NCBI RefSeq assembly: GCF_002733955.1
Contig: NZ_NVXQ01000022.1
Coordinates: 1 to 64,000 of the forward strand
DNA: 64,000 bases
From: Hoeflea sp.
GTDB taxonomy: Bacteria > Pseudomonadota > Alphaproteobacteria > Rhizobiales > Rhizobiaceae
Direction of reading: 5' to 3'
Shown here one piece after another: positions 1-8,520 of the stretch (position 1 is the first letter of the stretch; every line of letters begins with the position of its first letter). The position numbers were made by a program, and so were the translations under genes. Under the pieces are notes generated by a model. The model had not been told where the DNA came from. It saw nothing but the letters and a program-made list of their open reading frames with translations, and did not search any database.

Positions 1-105
1 TGCAATGAAGATAGCTATGGAAAAACAGGCCGCATGAGGTCAGATTAGAAACCCAAGACTCTCCTTAAAACTGGAGGGAACTCGGGTCTCAGGTCAAATG
101 CGCAA

Positions 106-501
106 ATGCAGCCGCCCGCATGGGGTATCTGGTCGGTGACGCGGGGGTACAAAGACACCCGCCACCGGGCGGCGATGATTAGTGTCCAGCACCCAAAGGT
201 GCTCGCGCATTTTTTGTACGACTCCGATGCCAACGCGCTGACTTTTGACCAGTTCCTCGGCAGCATCCGGCTCTCCCACAATGTGAAAAGAGTCAGCTTG
301 CTCAACAACGACGCTGGCACCATTGAGCATGTGCGCCGTGCGGGCCTAGGTTACAAGGTCACTATGCGGTTGCATGATGTCGATGCCGAGCTTCTGGTGC
401 CCCCCGGCTTTTTCCGCGACCAAGTTGAACCCTTCTTTCCGCTTATCCGCACCGCTCTGTATACCGGGTTGGATATCGAGGATGGCGTGGCTTGGCTGTA
501 A
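106..501 (+). CDS. hypothetical protein, possible gene remnant
   Basis: An open frame of 131 residues that I do not recognise. Its last 56 residues (from 331) begin VRRAGLGY, include FRDQVEPFF and end EDGVAWL-stop; about 35 of these 56 residues are identical to the end of another frame at 4480-4650, with no gap. Selection at the protein level is therefore likely for this part. The N-terminal part has no match to the second copy and the start codon is uncertain; an in-frame ATG at 175 is an alternative. It may be the 3' end of a larger broken gene in an accessory region. Confidence 0.35.
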   Translation: MQPPAWGIWSVTRGYKDTRHRAAMISVQHPKVLAHFLYDSDANALTFDQFLGSIRLSHNVKRVSLLNNDAGTIEHVRRAGLGYKVTMRLHDVDAELLVPPGFFRDQVEPFFPLIRTALYTGLDIEDGVAWL

Positions 502-877
502 AATTCAAAATGATGCCCCATCCCGTGCTAGCCAGATGGTTCCAAACCGCGTTAGATGATTCTCATTACGAAAGACGACATTTCCGGCTTTTGTGAACCT
601 ACGACGAACAACATCACTTGGTCAGTCTGGGCGGGAAGCGGACGTTTGTTGCAGATGCAAAATCATCGACAAATCACCTTCATGAAGGCATTGCTTTGGC
701 GAATTGAAGCGATGCACTGCAGATTTTCGGATTGCGGGCAAAGCGATAGCGTTTTGTCAATTCGCTCAAATGCTACAGGTGCGTAGCCACGCGAGATGAC
801 GAACACGGCTCTACCATCGGCGCTATGGCCAAGCTCACCTATATGATAGTAAGTTTGCGTCGATGACAGTCCACGGC
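502..877. other. intergenic stretch, no supported gene
   Basis: No convincing gene here. A minus-strand frame at 663-911 (82 residues) has protein-like stretches such as GELGHSADGRAVFVIS and several cysteines, but it overlaps the end of the YARHG gene, has no visible ribosome binding site and no family I recognise. It could be a decayed C-terminal fragment. Confidence 0.3.
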
Positions 878-1360
878 CTAGTATCGGCAACTGTGGAGTG
901 CGCCATCGCATCTCATTTGCCCACCGCGAACGTCGCAGTCGTACTTCTCAATAATTCGCACATTTGCTTCTTCTATGGTGCTGATCCTGGGCTCACCCGA
1001 ACGACCACGATACCAACCGCCATCTCCAGGTAGTTCAACCGCCCAGGAATCGAAATGCTTTTGCAGGCATCCAGAATAGGACCTGACAAAACGTCGCCCC
1101 TTGCGCGCGAAGATTTCATTTCGCGCCACGTACAGCTCCCAATTGGTGAGGCCGTCAAGTGTGTCTAAGGAGATTAACTCGACGGATGAGCGGGGCAATA
1201 CAAATCCGTCCACACTCAAGCGCAATTGCAATGGTGGGATATCTTCCACATAGGTACTTGCAATCTCCTCATCAGGCGAACCTGCAAGAAGCACAAACCC
1301 TGAAAGTAGCAGGGCCGCGGCGAGAAATGCGGCCGCCTTCAGTCTTGCATGACGCGCCAA
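878..1360 (-). CDS. YARHG-domain exported or membrane-anchored protein
   Basis: A 160-residue protein with a positively charged N terminus and a hydrophobic run (about residues 7-27) that would act as a signal peptide or membrane anchor. Residues about 70-140 match the YARHG domain: a helix with the signature ARNEIFARKGRRF followed by a spaced FDSW and WYRGR motif. YARHG domains are extracellular domains of unknown function, often in envelope proteins. Six cysteines are present, four of them in the last 20 residues, suggesting disulfides. The start is TTG at 1360, directly after the TAA of the HTH gene (1361-1363), so the two are probably co-transcribed and translationally coupled. Function unknown. 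Confidence 0.7.
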   Translation of the reverse strand: MARHARLKAAAFLAAALLLSGFVLLAGSPDEEIASTYVEDIPPLQLRLSVDGFVLPRSSVELISLDTLDGLTNWELYVARNEIFARKGRRFVRSYSGCLQKHFDSWAVELPGDGGWYRGRSGEPRISTIEEANVRIIEKYDCDVRGGQMRCDGALHSCRY

Positions 1361-1711
1361 TTACTTGAAAGCCATTGGGCTTTCCCCAATTGGGTTTTCA
1401 GGTTGGGTGATCCCGTGTGCCTGACTGGCTCTTTCAATAGCAACCTCCTGCTTCCCCAGCAGATTGGCCACCTGATCCAAATCCTCATCGGATACATTGA
1501 GAGCCATCAGAACCAACTTTAGCTTCTGATCATCAGGTGAGCGAGGTTGCGATTTTCCACGTCTCCAATTGCTGATGGTCCGTGCGTGCACGTTAATCCT
1601 ACGACCTGCTGTACCCTGCTTCGCAATTGCAACCTTGGCCAACTTTTCATCGGAATCGAAATTCCTCTGCAGCATTTTGCTAGCCAAAAATGTTGCAAAA
1701 GTCTCCGACAT
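1361..1711 (-). CDS. small helix-turn-helix transcriptional regulator
   Basis: A 116-residue protein whose middle (about residues 35-75) reads as an XRE-like helix-turn-helix, with the recognition region ARTISNWRRGKSQPRS. The short C-terminal tail has no known domain. It is the first gene of a two-gene minus-strand unit with the YARHG gene and is divergent from the SH3-domain gene across 187 bp (1712-1898), so it may regulate either or both. No partner toxin is recognisable, so I do not call it an antitoxin. Confidence 0.6.
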   Translation of the reverse strand: MSETFATFLASKMLQRNFDSDEKLAKVAIAKQGTAGRRINVHARTISNWRRGKSQPRSPDDQKLKLVLMALNVSDEDLDQVANLLGKQEVAIERASQAHGITQPENPIGESPMAFK

Positions 1712-1898
1712 TCAAGCATGTCCCCACAGCACGCGACAACGTATCTCTATGAAAAATATATTAAAAACTCGGAAATTTCCAGCAAAATACACAGCATTTC
1801 CATCAGATTCCTGATCACGCATTGATGCGTTTTCTGAACCATGTAGAAATCCGGTGAACCCTATTGCGCCAACAGACGATCCTGAGAAAGGCAATTGC

Positions 1899-2298
1899 AT
1901 GACGAATTCTATAATCAAAATCGCTACAATAATTGCAGCGGCATCAGCGCTTTTTATGAACAACGCTTTTGCAGACTCGTTAGATGTCACGATTTATGAA
2001 CGAGGGCGGTGATGGGCAGGCTGCGGAATGCTACTCGTCAGTGGTAAGCGGTCTAAGCTCCCGTGGTGATGGATTTTTGGCAGTGCGGTCAGGTCCGGGC
2101 CCAAATTATAGAATGATAGATAAACTATATAATGGAGACGTTGTGATCGTGTATGACAACAAAGGACCATGGCTTGGAGTCATGTTCGGGCGTCGCACCG
2201 GAAATTGCGGTTTCGTTGGCAATGGTAAGCGACCTTTACCATACAAAGGGAAAAAAGGCTGGATCCATGGCAAATGGACCCGCGATCTGGCAGGGTGA
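1899..2298 (+). pseudogene. secreted bacterial SH3-domain protein, frameshifted
   Basis: ATG at 1899 opens a clear signal peptide (lysine, then a hydrophobic run ending NNAFA, cleavage expected before DSLDV) but this frame stops with TGA at 2010. The neighbouring frame continues with GGDGQAAECYSSVVSGL, then GDGFLAVRSGPGPNY and a tail with GKKGWIHGKW, a textbook bacterial SH3 domain (SH3_3 type), ending at 2298. Removing one G from the GGG at about 2003-2005 joins the two frames as YERGGDGQ, giving a normal exported protein of about 132 residues. The family binds the cell wall or other envelope partners. Either a real pseudogene or a one-base sequencing error. Confidence 0.75.
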
Positions 2299-2433
2299 AT
2301 ACTCTGTTATCTCATCCGTGGCAGCTGCCTCTGGCGCGACCAGCTGTCATATTGTGGGATCTACAGTTCCGTTGTCATAGAATTGGGATCTTCTAATAGC
2401 TTTCGTGCTGAAAATACTGAAGGAGTATCTTAA

Positions 2434-3864
2434 ATGAGCTTTGTTGGCAAAAAATTGAGTGTGCAGGATTTCACACCATCACTTCAAGACCCTGTTACAG
2501 TTCCATATGAATTTACGATCAGTGCTACTGAGATTGAATTTCCAGGCGGAAATACAACTAATTTTATCCGTCCTGTCGTCGATCTTACTGCAACACAGAT
2601 CACATACACCTTCAGCGAGGCGGGTGGATCATTCACCGGCGGAACGTTCAATGGAGGGGTCTTTACAGATACAAAAGATAATTTGCCAAGTTTCAAGAAT
2701 GTAACTATCAATAGTGCGTCTACATTTGGCATGCCTGGCAATCGAATAACATTCAATGACGATCAAATATATGTGAATTTTTCGGGAATTAGTTTTGTCA
2801 AGGACCAAGTTCTCATAGTGGATATTGAATTCGAGGATTTTTCCGGTGGGCCGAATATTATCAATGGTTCTGCAGAGCCAGATGAATTGTTGGGCACGGA
2901 TACTGCTGATTCCATAAACTTGGGCGACGGAAACGATACAACAACACCTGGAAGAGGTGATGATAGTGTCGACGGAGGCAGCGGAGCCGATACTGTCGTA
3001 TTGAGCGGCAAGCTTGCTGACTATCATGTTTCCAAATCTGGCTCGACATTTACCGTCACAGACAAGCGCAGCGGTTCACCCGATGGCAAGGACACCTTGA
3101 CAAACGTTGAAAACCTTCAGTTTTCTGATCAGACTATTGAAATTGATGCCGATGGGCAGTTTGTGGGAGCGTTAAAAACCCTTTTCGACAGCAATTCGGA
3201 TACCGCAAAGGGGTTGAGCGCCGCCTATGCCGTTTTGCTGGGCGGTGTTCCAAATCAGGCGGGCTTTCAATTCCTCGTTGGAGCCGCGGTCGGCACGAAC
3301 TTCGGCGCAGGTGCTGGCGTCAGCTTCAATGCGGAGAATATTTTCATCAATCTCTTTAATAATCTGGTTCAGGGCAACGCTGACGCAAATTCAGGCTTCG
3401 CGGCGATAGCGAGCGGCAACACCCTTGAATCCAAAGTCGGATCGATCTATCGCTCGCTCATACCCACTGAAGAGCAGACTGACGCGGGCCTCTCTTTTTT
3501 CATTAGAGCTGAGGCGTTGACATTCTACGAGAGTGTTGCCGCTGAGCGGGGGGTTGCAGGCACGGATGGTGCAGCAATTGTCGCCATGGCTTCTTTGATG
3601 AAGATCGCAGTCGACGGCAATATTGGTATCGGCAATGCAATCAATGATCTGTTCAACGCTATTTCAGCGCAGAGTGCGGTTGTGCCGCTCAAGAGTGACC
3701 AACTGGTGGACCTAGAGTTTGCTGACGGCGGTCAGTTTGACTCTGATGATACGGCCAGCAACGAAGCCTACAGATCCAGTATTTCTGATGCTTCTGGTGA
3801 TTTGGATGCATCGGTACCCCTAGTTGCTGATTCGTATCAACCGGTCAGCGATTTCATACTCTGA
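2434..3864 (+). CDS. RTX-like calcium-binding secreted protein
   Basis: A 476-residue acidic protein with a good ribosome binding site (AAGGAG) and ATG at 2434. There is no N-terminal signal peptide. Residues about 150-185 contain degenerate glycine/aspartate nonapeptide repeats (LGDGND, GRGDDSVDGGSGADT), followed by the segment DTLTNVENLQFSD that commonly follows RTX repeats. The C-terminal half (GLSAAYAVLLGGVPN onward) resembles an uncharacterised domain seen in rhizobial calcium-binding proteins. Such proteins leave by type I secretion using a C-terminal signal; the acidic tail with SDFIL at the end fits. No type I secretion genes are in the window, so the exporter must be elsewhere. Role (adhesin, biofilm, enzyme) cannot be told. 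Confidence 0.75.
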   Translation: MSFVGKKLSVQDFTPSLQDPVTVPYEFTISATEIEFPGGNTTNFIRPVVDLTATQITYTFSEAGGSFTGGTFNGGVFTDTKDNLPSFKNVTINSASTFGMPGNRITFNDDQIYVNFSGISFVKDQVLIVDIEFEDFSGGPNIINGSAEPDELLGTDTADSINLGDGNDTTTPGRGDDSVDGGSGADTVVLSGKLADYHVSKSGSTFTVTDKRSGSPDGKDTLTNVENLQFSDQTIEIDADGQFVGALKTLFDSNSDTAKGLSAAYAVLLGGVPNQAGFQFLVGAAVGTNFGAGAGVSFNAENIFINLFNNLVQGNADANSGFAAIASGNTLESKVGSIYRSLIPTEEQTDAGLSFFIRAEALTFYESVAAERGVAGTDGAAIVAMASLMKIAVDGNIGIGNAINDLFNAISAQSAVVPLKSDQLVDLEFADGGQFDSDDTASNEAYRSSISDASGDLDASVPLVADSYQPVSDFIL

Positions 3865-4035
3865 GTCCTCTCCGCTATTGAATTGCAGGTAGTATATTTA
3901 GTCGCGAGACATTTATTTAACCACCCATCATTGAGCGGACGGATACAGATGTATTGATGAGTAACGATCGATAGGAGGTACAGTGGAAATGCGGATACTG
4001 CGACAGGCTGAATAGACAGAAAATGTAGCGAAAAC

Positions 4036-4650
4036 GTGTCATTGCTTTGGGAATTGGTAGAGAACTTCGATTTGCAAAAGCCAATGGAGAGTTCGTCGGG
4101 TACGTCCTCTCGGGGCTCCTTGCAGTGTTTTGCTGAGGGTGAAACGAAGGTCGGCTTAGGGCCGAGAGTGTCCATGATGATTTGGCAACTTCAGGCGGAA
4201 CGCGGTTCTTCGCTGCGGCGTGAACGGATGACCGTTTCGTGGGGGCCACCTGACGTTTGCCGGTCGTTTCTTGACCCTCAAATTACGTCATTTCATTTGC
4301 AGCGGTGGTCCGATGCGCCTTGGAAGCCTTGTTATGTTGGCTCCCGGTCCATCTCCTCTTCGTGTATTCGCGGGCAAAGCGAACGCGTGCTTCTTTCAAC
4401 GACAGGCCTTAGTAGTGGGAACGGACGGAACATTTTTCTTTTTGATGAACTTGTCCACCTGTTATCGCGTCATGTCGGCGTGCGCCGGGCTGGGCTTGGT
4501 TATGACTTCGCCATGCGAATCGGCGACCTGCAGGCCGACTTACTGGCCCAGCCCGGCCTGTTCCGCGACCAGATCGAGCCGTTCTTTAAGCTTATTCAGG
4601 GTGTGCTATGCACCAGTATGGACATGGAAGACGGCGTGTTGTGGCTGTGA
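4036..4650 (+). CDS. hypothetical protein, only the C-terminal part supported
   Basis: An open frame of 204 residues. Only the last 56 residues (4480-4650) are supported, because they match the end of the frame at 331-501 at about 35 of 56 positions, including VRRAGLGY, PG.FRDQ.EPFF and EDGV.WL at the very end. The upstream 148 residues have a composition unlike a natural protein (many W, S, R) and are probably an accidental extension, so the true gene may be a short remnant. Product unknown. It precedes the HEPN gene by 57 bp on the same strand. Confidence 0.3.
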   Translation: MSLLWELVENFDLQKPMESSSGTSSRGSLQCFAEGETKVGLGPRVSMMIWQLQAERGSSLRRERMTVSWGPPDVCRSFLDPQITSFHLQRWSDAPWKPCYVGSRSISSSCIRGQSERVLLSTTGLSSGNGRNIFLFDELVHLLSRHVGVRRAGLGYDFAMRIGDLQADLLAQPGLFRDQIEPFFKLIQGVLCTSMDMEDGVLWL

Positions 4651-4707
4651 CTATCGCTTGCCCGCAATCGACATTTCAGGGAGTATCCAATTAAGTTGGA
4701 GCACAGC

Positions 4708-5418
4708 ATGTTCAACCTTGATCAAATAGTTACAAACCGTGAGATAAGGGCAAAGCGTCATACACGCCCTTATCGGAATCTTCGCGAAGCCGCGGATCAG
4801 TGTAAGGCGGCTGGTCGGGACCTGCTAAGCAATTCGCTGCGGGACACACATCCGAAACTGCTCGAAAGATCTGTGGTCATTACTTTTGTGACGCATGTTA
4901 AGGTGTACTTTAGGGATATGCTTGACACCATTTTCAAGCAGTGCGACCCCAATTTTTTCACCCCAAAACTCAAAGAAATCCATACCTACAAATACAATAT
5001 TGAAGATCTTATTCACATATATAAGCGGCAGATCCATCCGCTTGAGCTTGTTTCAAGTGAAGTAAATTTTCAAAATATAGAAAAAATCGACAAGGTTTTT
5101 TCGAAATTTCTTGGAAAAAGCATCTGGTCTGAAGCGATCGGCTTGGTAGTTCGCACTGAAGCTATTCCAGACACTGAGATCACCTTCGAACCCGAATATC
5201 TAAGGGCGCTGGAAAGAGTGTTCAACCTCCGCCACGAATTGGTTCACAACCCTAGAAATGACTTCAACTTGACCAAGGACGTCCTCAACGACATCGACAA
5301 CGCAGACGGCTTGCTTTTTGCGACGGATATCGTGCTTAGCAAAATGTTGTTTGACAACCTAGACCCAGAATTGGCAGGCGACGAAAGTCCGGAAAGCGAA
5401 AACTCTGCTAAACCATGA
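4708..5418 (+). CDS. HEPN-domain protein
   Basis: A 236-residue protein, helical and charged. Start ATG at 4708 is chosen because GGAG lies 6 bp upstream; a TTG at 4696 is a weaker alternative. Near the C terminus, residues 175-180 are RHELVH followed by NP, matching the R-x4-H motif of HEPN domains, which in many families are metal-independent ribonucleases of toxin-antitoxin, abortive-infection or other defence systems. The overall layout resembles RiboL-PSP-HEPN-like proteins. No nucleotidyltransferase (MNT) partner or antitoxin sits next to it; the gene is the last one before the tRNA-Leu. RNase activity is inference from the motif. Confidence 0.55.
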   Translation: MFNLDQIVTNREIRAKRHTRPYRNLREAADQCKAAGRDLLSNSLRDTHPKLLERSVVITFVTHVKVYFRDMLDTIFKQCDPNFFTPKLKEIHTYKYNIEDLIHIYKRQIHPLELVSSEVNFQNIEKIDKVFSKFLGKSIWSEAIGLVVRTEAIPDTEITFEPEYLRALERVFNLRHELVHNPRNDFNLTKDVLNDIDNADGLLFATDIVLSKMLFDNLDPELAGDESPESENSAKP

Positions 5419-5571
5419 CCTGCCAACTATGTGGCCGAGAGTCCGTGTGCGTTGGGTGTAGACTAGCCCAAAACGGCGCGCACCAGCGCAAGCCGGTTTT
5501 GTATTCAACGTGTATTCAAAGCCCTACTGAAAAGCTAAGTGATTGTAATTGTTGGGTTTTGTTTCAAGCGT

Positions 5572-5658
5572 TGGTGCGGACGACGGGAATCGAACCCGTA
5601 CAGCCTTGCGGCCGAGGGATTTTAAGTCCCTTGCGTCTACCAGTTTCGCCACGTCCGC
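5572..5658 (-). tRNA. tRNA-Leu (anticodon UAA)
   Basis: On the minus strand GCGGACG at 5658-5652 pairs with CGTCCGC, followed by discriminator A and an encoded CCA ending at 5572. The anticodon stem AGGGA/TCCCT encloses the loop CTTAAAA, giving anticodon TAA. A long variable arm (GGCCGC...) marks it as class II, and the T arm GGGTTCGATTCCC is perfect. Its 3' end faces the accessory region at 1-5571, as expected for an island integration site. Confidence 0.95.
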
Positions 5659-5717
5659 ACGTGGTCTAGTCGGTACAAGACGATCACCCGACAGGCAAGA
5701 CTTGTCATGTGGATTGG

Positions 5718-5753
5718 CAAAAACAAACAGCGCCCGGCAATCTCTGCCGGACG
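5718..5753 (-). terminator. rho-independent terminator of wrbA
   Basis: Read on the minus strand just after the wrbA stop: stem CGTCCGGCA / TGCCGGGCG with a 5-nt loop (5731-5753; one G-U pair), followed by TGTTTGTTTTTG (5730-5719). Confidence 0.75.
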
Positions 5754-5786
5754 CGGTTGATCTTGTTGCCTGGTAGGCGGTTCTCG

Positions 5787-6386
5787 TCAGGCGACGATCT
5801 TGGCAGCGATTTCGGCCACCCGCTTGCCCTGGAACTCGGCTCCTTCGAGCTCCTGCTCTGACGGCATCCGCGACCCGTCGCCATTGCTGGTGGTAGTCAT
5901 GCCGTAAGGCGAGCCGCCGCGCACAACATCGTTGCCCATCTGGTCTTGATAGGCATAGGACAATGGCACGATGATCATGCCGTGATGCTGCAAAGCTGCC
6001 TGCGTGGTGATGATCGCCATCTCCGAACCGCCATGCTGCGTGGCGGTCGAGGCCATCACCGAGCCCACCTTGTTGATGAGCTTGCCTTCGGCCCACAGCG
6101 GACCGGTTTGGTCGAGGAAATTCTTCAGCTGGGACGCCATCATGCCGTAGCGGGTCGACACACCGAAGATGATCGCGTCATAATTTGCCAGTTCCAGCGG
6201 CTCGGCGATGGCGGCCTCCTGATCGAGCTTGTAATGGGCACCCTTGGCCACTTCTTCCGGCACCAGCTCGGGCACCCGCTTGATGGTCACATCGGCTCCG
6301 GCCGCAGCCGCGCCCTTGGCCGCAGCCTGCGCCATCGCTTCCATGTGGCCCCAGCTCGAATAGTAAAGCACCAGTACCTTCGCCAT
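5787..6386 (-). CDS. wrbA: NAD(P)H:quinone oxidoreductase WrbA
   Basis: A 199-residue flavodoxin-like protein, the normal length for WrbA. It begins [13 protein letters not shown], the FMN phosphate-binding loop, and contains the family signatures [10 protein letters not shown] and TATQHGGSE. WrbA is a tetrameric FMN protein that reduces quinones by two electrons, avoiding semiquinone and superoxide. The start at 6386 is preferred: AAGGAG is 7-8 bp upstream, whereas the earlier ATG at 6392 abuts the ribosome binding site. It is divergent from the CinA-like gene and followed by a strong terminator. Confidence 0.95.
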   Translation of the reverse strand: MAKVLVLYYSSWGHMEAMAQAAAKGAAAAGADVTIKRVPELVPEEVAKGAHYKLDQEAAIAEPLELANYDAIIFGVSTRYGMMASQLKNFLDQTGPLWAEGKLINKVGSVMASTATQHGGSEMAIITTQAALQHHGMIIVPLSYAYQDQMGNDVVRGGSPYGMTTTSNGDGSRMPSEQELEGAEFQGKRVAEIAAKIVA

Positions 6387-6576
6387 TGTCATCTCCTTTT
6401 TCCGTGGTTGCCGCCTGTGCGGTTTCTGCACCAGAGATAGACGCTTTATCGTTCATAAAAAGCGGGCAATCGCAGCACGGATTGTTCACAAATCCGGCCT
6501 TGCCGCCGCTCGCTGCTCCCTTGCACGCAAGCCCATGAAAGGTCTATTCAGATCAACTTGATAAAGGAGAATGAGC

Positions 6577-7338
6577 ATGAACGAAGCCCGTCCAGTGACC
6601 GCCGCAGCGCTTGCCATCGGTGATGAACTGCTGTCGGGCCGCACCCGGGACAAGAACATCGGCCATCTCGCCGAATTGTTGACCGCAGCCGGCATCGATC
6701 TCGAGGAAGTCAGGATCGTGCCGGATGATCAGGATCGCATCGTCGAGGCGCTCAATGCTCTGAGATCCCGCTATGATTATGTGTTCACTTCCGGCGGCAT
6801 CGGCCCGACCCATGACGACATCACCGCCGACGCGGTCGCGGCAGCCTTCGGTGTCGCCTGCACCCACGATGCCGATGCGCTCGCGCTGCTTGGGGCGCAC
6901 TACGCCGAACGCGGCCTGGAATTCACCGAGGCCCGCCGCCGCATGGCGCGCATGCCGGTGGGCAGCCGTCACATTGACAACCCTGTCAGCAAGGCCCCGG
7001 GCTTCGTGATCGGCAATGTCCATGTCATGGCCGGGGTGCCATCGGTGTTTCAGGCCATGCTCGACAATGTCCTGCCGACATTGAACACCGGCGTGAAGAT
7101 CCACTCGGACAAGGTCAGTTGCCCTTACGGAGAAGGCGATATCGGCGATCCGCTGAGCGCTATCGCCAAGGCCCATCCCCTGGTCAATATCGGCTCCTAC
7201 CCGCGTTTTTCAGGCGACGCATTTTCCACCGAGATCGTCATCCGTGGCGGCGATCAGGAGGCCATCGCCGCTGCCAAAACTGTTGTCGAGGCAATGCTCT
7301 TGAACACCGGAGCAAGGCTCGGCCCCAAGGCCGTTTGA
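6577..7338 (+). CDS. CinA/MoaB-type molybdopterin-binding domain protein
   Basis: A 253-residue protein with the MoCF/CinA N-terminal fold: AAALAIGDELLSG near the start and the binding-site motif FTSGGIGPTHDDITADAV around residues 73-90. Length fits the stand-alone competence/damage-inducible A family, whose members hydrolyse the pyrophosphate bond of ADP-ribose or related nucleotides; the amidase domain of full-length CinA is absent. The ATG at 6577 has AAAGGAG at 7 bp, better than the ATG at 6571. Exact substrate is not deducible. Confidence 0.85.
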   Translation: MNEARPVTAAALAIGDELLSGRTRDKNIGHLAELLTAAGIDLEEVRIVPDDQDRIVEALNALRSRYDYVFTSGGIGPTHDDITADAVAAAFGVACTHDADALALLGAHYAERGLEFTEARRRMARMPVGSRHIDNPVSKAPGFVIGNVHVMAGVPSVFQAMLDNVLPTLNTGVKIHSDKVSCPYGEGDIGDPLSAIAKAHPLVNIGSYPRFSGDAFSTEIVIRGGDQEAIAAAKTVVEAMLLNTGARLGPKAV

Positions 7339-7420
7339 TACGGATCAATGCGGCCACCCTGCGCGCGTTGCATGGTATGATCAAGTATTCGCCACTGCGC
7401 CCCGCAAAGGAGACCAATCC

Positions 7421-8263
7421 ATGACCTACCACACGATCCTCGCTGTCTACGCAACGCAGGCCGACGTGGCGCCGGTGACATCGGCCATTGCCGGTTTTGC
7501 GGCCGGCAAGGAGGTGCATCTGATCGGATGCCATGGCGAACCCTCGCAATTTGTCGTGCTTTCGGCCCCCATCGACGTTCCCGACGCAGCCACCATCGCG
7601 GCCTTGTACGAGCAGGCTGACCTACGCATGCGCGAGGTCGGCGATGCCTTCAACAAGGCCTGCGAGGCCGAAGGCCTGTCGCATGAATGGCGCCCGGTCC
7701 GCTCGCCCGGCGGCGACAGCGCCGTCTCCGCGCTTGCCAGCGCCCGCTCGGCGGATCTTGTCGTTGTCCGGCAGCCCGACCGCGCCGCCGATGAGGACAT
7801 GGCGACAAACATCGAGGCGCTGCTGTTTGAGGGCGGACGTCCGGTTCTGTTCCTTCCCTCCAGCGGCGAGCTGGCCACGCCGGTCAAACGGATCCTGATT
7901 GCCTGGGACGGCTCGCGCGAAGCAGCCCGCGCCACCCATGATGCGCTGCCGTTGCTCAAGGCCGCCGAAGCGGTTGAGATCGTCGTGGTCGACCCCGACA
8001 AGCTGCCGGATATCGACGCGCCACTCGCAGGCACCGATATCGCCAGCTGCCTGTCGCGCCACGGCGTCCATGCCAATGTTACCACGGTTTCCAAGGGCGA
8101 TCGCACGACGGCCGAAGCGATTTCCGCACAGGTCGCTGCCAGCAATGCCGACCTCGTCGTCATGGGTGCCTATACGCACCAGCGGCTGAGGGAATGGCTC
8201 TTCGGCGGCGTCACCCGCGCCTTTGTCGAAAGCTCCCCGGTGCCGGTGCTGATGTCCCGCTGA
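7421..8263 (+). CDS. universal stress protein, tandem UspA domains
   Basis: A 280-residue protein made of two Usp folds. The second (from about residue 148, beginning RILIAWDGSREA) keeps the nucleotide-binding region VVMGAYTHQRLREWLFGG near the C terminus, matching the G-x2-G-x9-G(S/T) type loosely. The first domain lacks a clear ATP loop. Ribosome binding site AAAGGAG precedes ATG 7421. Usp proteins are cytoplasmic and induced by starvation or oxidative stress; a specific role is not visible. The gene follows the CinA-like gene by 82 bp and may be co-transcribed. Confidence 0.88.
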   Translation: MTYHTILAVYATQADVAPVTSAIAGFAAGKEVHLIGCHGEPSQFVVLSAPIDVPDAATIAALYEQADLRMREVGDAFNKACEAEGLSHEWRPVRSPGGDSAVSALASARSADLVVVRQPDRAADEDMATNIEALLFEGGRPVLFLPSSGELATPVKRILIAWDGSREAARATHDALPLLKAAEAVEIVVVDPDKLPDIDAPLAGTDIASCLSRHGVHANVTTVSKGDRTTAEAISAQVAASNADLVVMGAYTHQRLREWLFGGVTRAFVESSPVPVLMSR

Positions 8264-8520
8264 CGCCACGCACAGGGGCAGCCAGTTGGCCTGCGTGAAC
8301 ACGCCGGCCGCAACACCGTACCCGCACCGCCAGGGCGCCGGCGCTCTCAACGTCCGCCCACATGGCGCACCGATTGCGCCGGGGCTGGGAAAACCCTGCG
8401 GACAGTGACAACATGGCCTTGCCCGGCGGCTTGCCTTCCGCCCCCAATTTCGGCTATTTGCGGCGTTTACCCTGCAAACAGCGGCCATGGGGGCTGCCTG
8501 CACATTCAAGGAAGCCAGCC

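Noticed and set aside
1712..1990. 92-codon minus-strand frame between the HTH and SH3 genes
   Set aside because: It overlaps the SH3 signal peptide and the divergent promoter region and shows no family features.
5415..5669. 84-codon plus-strand frame across the tRNA
   Set aside because: It runs through the antisense of tRNA-Leu and is cysteine/proline-rich, so it is not a gene.
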